A DNA stretch of 64,000 nucleotides from Symsagittifera roscoffensis (Eukaryota; Xenacoelomorpha; Acoela; Convolutidae): the NCBI RefSeq assembly GCF_963678635.1, contig NC_087064.1:6920411-6984410 (forward strand), read 5' to 3'. The notes under the pieces were generated by a model, which was not told where the DNA came from, made no database searches, and saw nothing but the letters and a program-made list of their open reading frames with translations. Positions 18,101 to 25,700 of this stretch are shown in pieces; position 1 is the first letter of the stretch; every line of letters begins with the position of its first letter. The position numbers and the translations under genes are program-made.

Positions 18101-19270
18101 AAGGCCGAGGTTAATAGAATAGAAATGGCAAATCATCTGAAGAGGTTCTGGCAGAGTTTGTTGAAGGATCATTTTGAAGAAGCAATGAGGACACCCTCAT
18201 CAGCACCACCATTAATGGCGAATCCCTTCGTTAGAACTGCAGGACAATTAATGTTCACCTGGAGTCTGGTGGGGATAGAGTTGGAAACACTGACCTCGTA
18301 TGACAGGCTGAAGTTGGGAAGCAAGAAGCTAGATGTGTATCAGGCACTGATGCAACACGTAGCCAGGGACAACTCAGGCTTGAGCCTGGCCAGAAGAAAG
18401 GATGCCACGTGTTTCTTGAGATGGATAATGTCGATGATGTCTGATAGCACCATCCTGGCATGCCAACAGAGAGCAAGCGTAAGCAAAACCATGGAAAAAA
18501 GAGTCTCAACGGTCATCTTGAACGTGTATCAGAGCACAGGAATAGAAAAGGAAGAGGGTTCCAGACTATCCCTAGAGAACCATAGGAAGCTAGACGAGGT
18601 ACGGAGGTTTTATAATAAGAAGTTCGAAGAAGAACATGATGTTCACCGTAACCTGGCCTCGTCAGAGCAGTACTCGAGAATCAGCGAGAAGGGGGAATAC
18701 CAATATGTGTCTGGAGTGATGGGAATGGCCTACAACCCCTTCTTAGACTCGGAAGCTGGAGGCGCCCACAGGAACCATGAGGTAGCGGAGCTACTGAAGT
18801 TTTGGACAGAAAGAATAATGGAAATAGACGCGGTGGAAAAAGAGGGGCCGAGCCTGGGCCTGATTCTTGAGAAAACACCAGAGGTGGTGAGCATACCGCG
18901 TTCAAACAAGAGAGTTGAAGTGAACATGGGCGATGGAAATGGCTTGTTAACCACGAACTTGGGAGTGGTATGGAAGCTATTAAGACCCTCCTGGTGTCCA
19001 CATCCCCACGCGAGTCTGATCGAGGAAACCACCGAGCGAGTGAGGTTAGCACCAACGGAAGATGAAGATCTGGCAAAGTTGAGTGTGCTGCATAAGCTAA
19101 CTTCACCTCAGATGCAAGAGCCAAGCGAAAAGACTAGTAATCCCGGGTCAGCAAAGAAATTGGAGCCGGGTAGCTGTCTGGATTCGACGTGTGGAAACGG
19201 AGAGCACACCTGCGATGGACGGTCATGCGTTAGAATACTGTCATTTCAAAAAGAAGACCTGGTCACTTGA
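15158..19270 (+). CDS. Accessory ORF 3: large orphan protein (1370 codons)
   Basis: I recognise no family. It begins with an ATG six bases after the TAA of accessory ORF 2 and in the same frame, so it is either a reinitiating ORF or the continuation of one polyprotein. Visible features: a hydrophobic stretch at about 99-141 (FLAGIF...ISLLLALYLVYPRYLF) that could be one or two membrane or buried helices; a globular-looking, Trp/Tyr-rich region to about 560; acidic low-complexity linkers (about 575-660); a basic cluster KTRKRKR at 827-833 suited to nuclear import; a second globular region (about 900-1250) with long helices; and a CX4CX6CX4C cluster at 1340-1357, possibly zinc-binding, just before the TGA at 19268-19270. 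There is no signal peptide, so a surface glycoprotein role is unlikely. The 4.1 kb of uninterrupted frame argues for recent selection. Confidence 0.8.
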   Translation: MKYRLTQENGWWPFLTPRLENATNKTREEAPPLVKQVWSFLEKQLELAETRDMTVARFVSAANEVTIGGFWREHAKGELKTRRDYEILKFLSPCWEKEFLAGIFGTTATIFGAFVQEILGMPISLLLALYLVYPRYLFNMGPAYMFSRGVETLRVDGYLALVLLTHGELVSFHRLMEYGEPLSMGRVHTSIETSSYKSAAGLKTLLVQYLMMQNRHMTGEDENPTSREEWKKTNRGMPLLTDLCLAMRSDPMGIIRGLEEVVTCIYGPAVTYAFPDPLVTTYRHSVTHLSLISILDGTALNWCQQEVLRGRMSNTVLFGKVKDAELIVYNFRGQMQCRMAGKREGPIEMYPKFWNLNPLTADGREILRIPAWKECFALVKRELETIMEKEILPATMPEFPIVRRMTLGMNSPLVVPSIMARMTTEEMQKDFTDGWDPLFIEYTAAVYFHTSETKVNSWTTQAKKSRGSQPPGYEVRKVLRTLEKEGLENMLPIWDDGRMIVMEGHVALVDDMKFATRKYKAPYGLEQVEIRQEGTELDAAGQLHVALTEYKKLDPTTPSPLSVDTPGDKRSGPVEDRFKKILERRRHESEEESMDETLSEAGEDMEVGNTPEPGPSGEELTTQELLKDLSEENWADTATPPLIPSPRKDLELPLASETFNMGMILLSSEEREKNTFEGNRDIFLGSLKDDAWQEFLEEFNQEVGSETTLDKFKEELWDTVVRFGEPLLIGTGLDEKARKELLSKLVELRNSRSKTREEKCEDSSTRRQKTVDKMVDDIKRDKVGTSNMIKSTNILKARAGGRQELEGVDGEVESVMVATTPSSRDVKTRKRKREVEGLGSPSVDAVSEGNLRETAPMVLARCKTAAYKSSSELRRPLEVEREIEVSTSSTSEEDFKPQKINVKRGSTNGQTWEVDVGKEWISKAHQATGKRVTSDPLERNKTRNTSRTWWVALETLKEMEDCWKKLDSGVARKRRNWATQQKAEVNRIEMANHLKRFWQSLLKDHFEEAMRTPSSAPPLMANPFVRTAGQLMFTWSLVGIELETLTSYDRLKLGSKKLDVYQALMQHVARDNSGLSLARRKDATCFLRWIMSMMSDSTILACQQRASVSKTMEKRVSTVILNVYQSTGIEKEEGSRLSLENHRKLDEVRRFYNKKFEEEHDVHRNLASSEQYSRISEKGEYQYVSGVMGMAYNPFLDSEAGGAHRNHEVAELLKFWTERIMEIDAVEKEGPSLGLILEKTPEVVSIPRSNKRVEVNMGDGNGLLTTNLGVVWKLLRPSWCPHPHASLIEETTERVRLAPTEDEDLAKLSVLHKLTSPQMQEPSEKTSNPGSAKKLEPGSCLDSTCGNGEHTCDGRSCVRILSFQKEDLVT

Positions 19271-19303
19271 TTCGAAGACATAACAGAAAGGGAGAAAAGT
19301 GAA

Positions 19304-20761
19304 GTGCAAATAGTAGCGGAGTGTTACGCGAGAACCGCGGTGAATATAGCCGCAGCTCTCGGATTCTTCTCGAGAATGTGTAGTCTGCAGTCACTGGAAA
19401 GACTAGAATCTGAACATCATTTAGTGACGGCGTTGAGCGTAGAATCATGGCCCGGGGTGTTGCAGGTGACTCAAAAACACATCCGGAGCTGGAAGGTTGG
19501 TCTCGAGGCGGAAATGGGATTTCCCATGAGCGAAGCTTATGGCTTGCCATTGAACGCGAAATCGCTGATAGGGTCAATGATGGCCAACTTGTGCGGAAGT
19601 CACTACCCACTGCACATGGTGATGGTGGAAGCATCCAGCCAGAGAGTACTGGTGGACAAGGCCTTCTCAGTGCCCAAGTGCGTGAGGTTGGCTCGGATAT
19701 CGCATCACTCGCACAAGTTGTTGAGAAAAATCAGAGGGACAGTACCAAAAGAATTGAGAGATGACTTGAGTGAAATCTGGGGAGAAGAACTTTTGAAGTT
19801 GGAGAGAGAGAACACAAGCGATCACGAGAGACAAAACGTGATCGGAAAACCTATGGGAAGTGCTCCAAACCTGGAAGATAACGACACGATGCATGAGAAA
19901 ATGATGGAGCTTGAGCCTCTCTTGGAAGCCTCGGGGGAGCGTAACCTCAGGAGCATTGAAATCACCCATGGAGAATGCCCATGCCACTGTTTAGCGCAAA
20001 CGGTGTGGTATCCAGATCACAAGAACCTTTGCCTGGTGTGGGATATGGAAGAAATCCGGTCGATCGGACTACCGGATCACCGACAGAAGGTGACGATCTT
20101 GGTAGTGAGTACGATCTTGGCTCTGAGATGGATAGAAGAGAATATAACGAAGTATCGGGAAGCGGGGACGCCAACGGCAGAGTCAATATACGCGATAGAC
20201 TACAGTAGGAGACTCGAGTTGTTTGAGTCTGCGTGCAAGGTATTCGCCATACCAACGGAAGTCAGACATGTCTGGAGCCGTTTGAGGTACTTCCCATGGT
20301 TTCGGGCGACGCTGACGTCCTGGTTGTACATGACAACGAAAGATCACATGAGAAAACATCAAAAGGAGTATCGACAGTTCCAGGCCGAGATTGGGCCGGA
20401 AGCTTTCAAGAGACCCCTGTTAACCCATCGTAATGCAATCACGACAGGATGGAAGAGAGTGGGTAAAATGTCTAGAGACAATACCAAGGCGAGGGAATCG
20501 ATACTAGAGGAGGACCTGGCGAAGAACGTGAGCTTGAGCCTGCACAACTCCTTTTGTTTGAACCGGGAATCTAGGGTGAAGGCACTACCCAACCAAGCAA
20601 AGAGGTTGCAAGAGCAAAGAGAATGGATGCGATCCTACGAGCAGCTGAAGGCTTGGGAGGAGATTGTGATTAGCTCCGATGATGAAGAGGAACTGTTGAG
20701 ACAGTTTGCCGTATCTAGTACTTCAGGGTGCAGTACCTCCAAGGCGAAGAGTGCGAGATGA
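19304..20761 (+). CDS. Accessory ORF 4: orphan protein with SUMO-interaction-like C-terminus
   Basis: This frame is identical to accessory ORF 3 and is separated from it only by a TGA and 33 sense bases, all open, so the two may form one product. The position given is a GTG; the first in-frame ATG is at 19376. I recognise no family. It contains a basic helical segment (about 120-170), a small Cys/His-rich stretch (GECPCHC), hydrophobic helices (VTILVVSTILALRWI) and, near the end, EEIVISSDDEEEL. That is a hydrophobic core (IVIS at about 454-457) followed by Ser and acidic residues, the form of a phosphorylation-regulated SUMO-interacting motif. It ends 30 bases before the polypurine tract, the usual place for the last ORF of an LTR element. 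Confidence 0.72.
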   Translation: MQIVAECYARTAVNIAAALGFFSRMCSLQSLERLESEHHLVTALSVESWPGVLQVTQKHIRSWKVGLEAEMGFPMSEAYGLPLNAKSLIGSMMANLCGSHYPLHMVMVEASSQRVLVDKAFSVPKCVRLARISHHSHKLLRKIRGTVPKELRDDLSEIWGEELLKLERENTSDHERQNVIGKPMGSAPNLEDNDTMHEKMMELEPLLEASGERNLRSIEITHGECPCHCLAQTVWYPDHKNLCLVWDMEEIRSIGLPDHRQKVTILVVSTILALRWIEENITKYREAGTPTAESIYAIDYSRRLELFESACKVFAIPTEVRHVWSRLRYFPWFRATLTSWLYMTTKDHMRKHQKEYRQFQAEIGPEAFKRPLLTHRNAITTGWKRVGKMSRDNTKARESILEEDLAKNVSLSLHNSFCLNRESRVKALPNQAKRLQEQREWMRSYEQLKAWEEIVISSDDEEELLRQFAVSSTSGCSTSKAKSAR

Positions 20762-20790
20762 GCAGGTGGCTCGAATGGATCTTGAGTCTT

Positions 20791-20808
20791 GAGAGGGAAA
20801 GGGGGGCT
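20791..20808 (+). other. Polypurine tract (plus-strand primer)
   Basis: GAGAGGGAAAGGGGGG followed by CT and then TG at 20809 fits the purine tract that primes plus-strand DNA synthesis directly before a 3' LTR. Confidence 0.55.
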
Positions 20809-22096
20809 TGAGCGTGGATCCGGGTGAAACTTGGATTCACGAAAAAGAAGTTTTAACAAAGCAAATATTGTTATTAATATACTATATTTATTATATAAAT
20901 CAAAATGCTGCATGACAATTTCCTGATTGAATAGGACAAAAGAAATTTTAAATGATTGGCTTGGAAAGCAAGAATTCAAGGGTGCAGGTGTGTGCAGATT
21001 TTGATTGCTGTTTAGCGATAGTGTGAAAATTTTACATGGCTGTGAATTTTGGGGTGTAGATAAGCTTAAGTCTGCTGCAAACTTCTGTAAATGACCACTG
21101 GCACTGTATCTTGAGTAACACTCAGTTTTCTGGGACTCACTGGCAGAAGACAGCACGCGATGAGGACATCGATCTCGAGTCCGGGGAGTATGTGCCAGTC
21201 GGTCATATTCGGAAGTTTGACCTTGAGAGAAGCAAAAAACACTTGATTTTGGAGTGAAATTTAGTTTTTCAAAATTTCGAATGGAACCTGTCATGCACGA
21301 TTTTCTCGCGATAACTGAAAATCAGAAAAGAGAAGTCAGAACGATCGAGTGACAATCGCGGGAAAGTTGCTAGAAAAATCAGTGGGAAATTGCTATTCGC
21401 AATTTCAGTAGCAATAATAATCGAGAGTAGAGCTGTCCCATCTGAAACAGAGACGAGCGCATTCCCACGAACTGGATTGTTGTGACTGGAGTACTATTAT
21501 TAACTGGACCAGAGTGAACCTTCGGTGGAAAGGTGGACAGCTGGAGTGTCCCAATGGTTCACGAGAACTCACAGTCTAGAGTACAAACTTGTTCTTGTTA
21601 TTAAAACTAACTAACATTAAACTCATTTTAGTTACTTTATTGATTCTTGAGTTGCTTACCGACTTATTTACTTCCTGGTTCTTGAGCGTGCTACAATGTG
21701 AGTACTAATTTAAATTTCTAGAGTGTGTTTTATAATTGTTATGTTGAGGTAAGGCGAGTTTTAGGTTGATCCATCTGAAATGGATCAAAGTTCCACTGTC
21801 TAATAAAAAGTAACTTAACGGATTGTTCCGACCCGGTTTTTAATGGCGTTCATGTATTTTGGGTATCTAGAGACCTAAGTATGGGGACGTTTCTAATTCT
21901 AGAGTGGGGGGATATTTTAGTAGTAGCCTTTAAGCTGTAACGGGTCGTAGTCTCATGTCACAAGCGAACCGAATTGGCTCCGACTGATTTGAGGTACAAA
22001 AACACAAGAGATAGTGTCCCTGACTCTTGAGCCAATGGTTATAGGGCCTATTTTTCTTAAGCCTCATGTGTGACTGCAGTAGACGAATGTTACACA
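20809..22096 (+). repeat. 3' LTR (left edge inferred)
   Basis: The right edge is fixed by the 35-base match to the window start. The left edge is inferred from the polypurine tract and a TG...CA boundary, giving about 1288 bases. Inside are an AT-rich TATA-like patch (about 20870-20900) and an AATAAA at about 21803. The 5' LTR body is not in the window, so neither the left edge nor LTR-LTR identity (insertion age) can be measured. An open frame on the - strand at 20635-21294 crosses the boundary and looks like chance. Confidence 0.55.
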
Positions 22097-22701
22097 ACTT
22101 TCGAGGAACACAGGTCAGGTAGTTTTCTTAAGCAGAGAATCTCACTCGCAATACAGATCAGAAGTTAACCTGTGAACCTGTGATTACAGGTTGCGAACGC
22201 TGCCGGTGTACTCGGCACTATAAATGATAAAACTGCTTTCAATGAAATTTATACAGGCAAGGTAACAACTTGTGAGTGGAAGCAAAGTCTCTCCGCCACT
22301 CAAAATCTTTTTGTTTAGAGCCACAATACCTCCTCAAGATAGATCAGAAGCAACCAGTCGTAGATGAAATTCGTCCCATGGGCTGTTGTTAGGCAGATCT
22401 TGTGGGATGTAACAATAGTTGACTCCCCAGCACCTAGTAGTATAAGCGCAGGCTCTGTTTGTAACCTCGGAACGGCCGCAGAATTCGAAAATGCTTACTC
22501 AGCTGTCTGTTGTTTAGAACTTAAGTCTTCTTTAATCATTACATTCAAGGGCTCTTTTTCACGCATCTTTTCACAAGTGTTAGTTTGTTAGCCATGCCAA
22601 TGTTAATTGCATTATGACAACGTCAAAATTGTTTTGTAAATAAAAGTTTAAAGTTGTTGGTGTGGAAAAGAATCACAAGTTGAATAGTTTTCAGATAAAG
22701 C
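22097..22701 (+). promoter_or_regulatory. Upstream region of the HACD gene
   Basis: This is host DNA between the retroelement and the HACD start codon. A TATAAA lies at 22219-22224, and TTTTCAG ends at 22693, eight bases before the ATG, which would suit a 5'-UTR intron or a spliced-leader acceptor. A 75-codon open frame (22364-22591) has no resemblance to HACD. The retroelement therefore ends only 606 bases upstream of the coding start, close enough to affect its promoter. Confidence 0.4.
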
Positions 22702-25700
22702 ATGGGTCTTGCTTCAGGATATTTGGTGCTTTATAATTTGTCACAGTTTGCTGGGTAAGAATAATGAAAGTATAGTTGTGCATCGTTGTCCCCATTCATA
22801 AGTGAATCAAATTTGTTTTTAGTTGGAGTTACATTCTGGGTCAATGTGTTTTCGTTTTGGCTACAAAGCGAACATGTAGAGGGTTGTACTCATCGGAAAT
22901 AGAGTTCGCACTCCATATATTTCAAACGGCAGCATTTCTTGAAGTGCTTCACGCAATGCTTGGTAAGATCGATAGTTAATTTTATCTGAGCCCGTTACGT
23001 CAGTTTTCTGGTTTCAGCGACAGTTTTGTTGACGATGTTTGAAACTTCGTAAAAACAAGTTATGCGCGAAAGTTTTCACAAGTGGAGGAGAGTTTGTTTG
23101 TTAATTGTTATATGTATACCGTACTATCTGAAGTTTTCTATTAATAAAAAGTATTCAACTGCTTCAGGTCTCGTGAAGTCAAATGTGGTGCAAACATTTG
23201 GGCAGGTTTTTTCTCGCAACTACATTGTTTGGCTCATCGTCTACCAAGTTCCCGATGCTAAGTACAGTCCAGGCATCCGTCTTCTCTTGTTTGCCTGGTC
23301 AATCACCGAAGTTGTGCGGTACCTCTTCTACGCGCTTCAAGTCATGGGAAAGAGCGTTTACTTAGTTACATGGCTCAGGTAATAACTGTTTTTGAGTAGA
23401 TTTGGTTCTCATTTCAAAGTAGGTTTGAGATCCTAAAGGTGAGAATAGAAGAGCTTTTTATGTCATATGAACTATATCGTAATTTTATTGCTCGATTGAA
23501 ATGTGAAAATAGAAGAGCTTTTTGTCATATCAACTATATTCTATTCTTATAGCTCGATTAAGAGTCGATAAATGTAGAGAGGACTGTTATATAGATCGTG
23601 AGAAATTTTTTGTTTTTTTTTTCAGGAAAAACTTAGTAATTCGTTCATGCTCAAATATGATTTTTTCGCGCTTTAACTATTGATTTCTTTTTAAGCTCAG
23701 TTCATTTCCTTAGTTTGTAGGAAGGCAAGATAACATTCACTATCGAACAGCCGAACAAGTTTGACTTTTTGATCCAGTTTTCTCAAATTGAAATTGGATT
23801 TATAAAAAAGTGTCAATCATGATTTGTTAAAGAAATTCCAAGAGCTTTAATAAGGCTATATATAAGTTGAGATTGTTTCAAAAAACGAATCAGTATTTTT
23901 TTCTGTGTACTTGCGTTCATTGAACGCTCAACTGTCTGTTGGCTACGTTTTCTTTTTGAAACTACATATTTGAAACTACATTCTGTGCGACTGTACCCGA
24001 AACAACTGCAGAAATATGTCAAACTAACTGAACTGAAACTGTGGGGGAAACCCCTTGCATACGCTAATTTCATATTATTATTATTATTATACAACACATA
24101 AGTGGATAGTTTTTTTTCCGTGTAGTAATAGTTATTTGATTACCACATGAAGAAAACTCTATAGATCGTGATGATTTTTTAAAATTCATTTGCGAAGCAA
24201 AGTGTTTTAGTACGAACCAACCTAAGTTGCAAATAAAATTGCTGCTTTTAGCGGCACTTTTGAATCGCTAGGCTGCGGTAGCAGTATAATATCATACGTG
24301 CTTTGACATTTGATTAGGAAAATGTTAACACAGCTGATGCATTTTTAATTCATCTAATGAATTGAAAAGTTACTTGTTTCAAACTGCAGTACAATAATGA
24401 AAATCTTGATTTCAGACATTTTCCAACTCAATGTATCTCGCAATGTTTTTGAAGTGCATAATTTATACATATTTGTTTTTATGTTTTCTAAGTTATTCAT
24501 GCAAATTTGTGTCTTTTTATATTTGGTGCATCGAATTGGCAATTTTTTAGCACATGTAGCTGCGTTATTGGTGGCTTGTTTTTGGGGATTTTAAGCATCC
24601 GTGGTCAGTGCGTGAGACTCAAATTTGCTAGGTCGCAGATTCGAATCCGACACGCAGCCGAGTTTTTTTTAATTCGAGGCCTTTTTCTACTTTTTATTAT
24701 TTCACTTGATAGAGCTGCTTTTTGGTCGTGTCATCTCAAGTTTTTTCGAAGCGCAGCGTCGCCTCTGATAATTTTTCAGGAAAATTTAAAATTTGTTGGG
24801 GCTCTTGATTTTGATTTCTTTCCAAGTTCAGTGCATTACCTTTGTTAGAAGGAAGGCAAACTCCTCTATCAAATAGCGAAAGTGTAGATAGAGGTCACAA
24901 AAACGTGATCGAGTTCTAATTTATTTTTCAGAGTACTCAGCAGGAAACTTATTTTTAACGTTCCCCTCCGCACTTTTTAAATTAGTTGTATTTTTTGTTA
25001 AGTTTGTTTTCTGTTGGTTTAGTAGCCTCTTTTTGGGTCGTTGCGAGAAAAAAGTTTTGCGTGCGTGTGTGTATTACGAGGGGAAATGGATAGTAGCTTG
25101 TTTAATTTGTTTTGAATTTAAAAACAATTTCGACTGGAAGAGTTTCTGCTCAAATAATTTCTGCTTTGTCACCGCTTGGTTTAATTTTATTCCGATGCTG
25201 TTTTTGCGTTTTTTGTTTGCGTATGTTTTTTACAATTATCTTGTTTCTATTTGATAGATCTAAATGTATCGCAAGGGGCGCGAAGCTCAGCTTTGCCTGT
25301 GTAAAAAAAATTGCCAATGAAAAATTGTTCTTGAAATTCAAACGAGCTTTAAGCCCATCTATTTTTTTAATTTTGAATTTCAAAATTGGAAGTTTTTTTT
25401 CAAAAATCAATTCTCTTTTTTTTCTGTTCCTTGCGTTCCTTGGCTCTTTTCGAACTGTCTGTTGGCTATGTTGTTTGAAATTCGAAAGTTGAAATTGTCA
25501 AAAAAGGCTGTTTTTGTTCTGTTTCATTACGCTTCCGATTAGCAAGCGTTATCAAATCGGAATGTAGACTTTTTTTCGGGTGAACAACTTTTTTTTACAA
25601 AATCACTTTAATCACTTGACATGCTTATTTTCATGAAATTTAACTACTTTGTGAATACTAGATTCTAAAGAATAGTTTCAGGGGGGAATCGGCTCAACTG

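Larger units (their letters stand above)
1..22096 (+). mobile_element. Giant Ty3/gypsy-type LTR retroelement with extra ORF cluster (5' LTR cut by window edge)
   Basis: Bases 1-35 are repeated exactly at 22062-22096; I read this as the shared 3' end of the two LTRs, both ending in TTACA. Between them lie, in order, gag, aspartic protease, reverse transcriptase, RNase H and integrase, which is the Ty3/gypsy (Metaviridae) order, followed by about 8.9 kb of extra ORFs. All coding is on the + strand. The internal region is about 20.8 kb, far longer than the usual 4-8 kb, so this belongs with giant elements such as plant Ogre or planarian Burro in size. The copy is nearly intact: breaks are one TAG inside RT, two frame changes (gag and the SGNH ORF) and two stops between accessory ORFs. 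Base composition differs visibly from the AT-rich host DNA after 22096. The 5' flank is outside the window, so no target-site duplication can be checked. Confidence 0.93.

Noticed and set aside
11874-20761. Possible env gene
   Set aside because: There is no signal peptide, no terminal anchor and no furin-like site in the accessory ORFs; SGNH blocks and orphan domains fit better.
20635-21294. 219-codon open frame on the - strand
   Set aside because: It crosses the coding/LTR boundary antisense, is Ser/Leu-rich and has no domain; it is a shadow.
22364-22591. 75-codon open frame upstream of HACD
   Set aside because: It has no HACD similarity and no good splice link; at most an upstream ORF.
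24594-24670. Functional tRNA gene
   Set aside because: A- and B-box-like motifs are present, but the arms do not pair into a cloverleaf; a SINE remnant is more likely.
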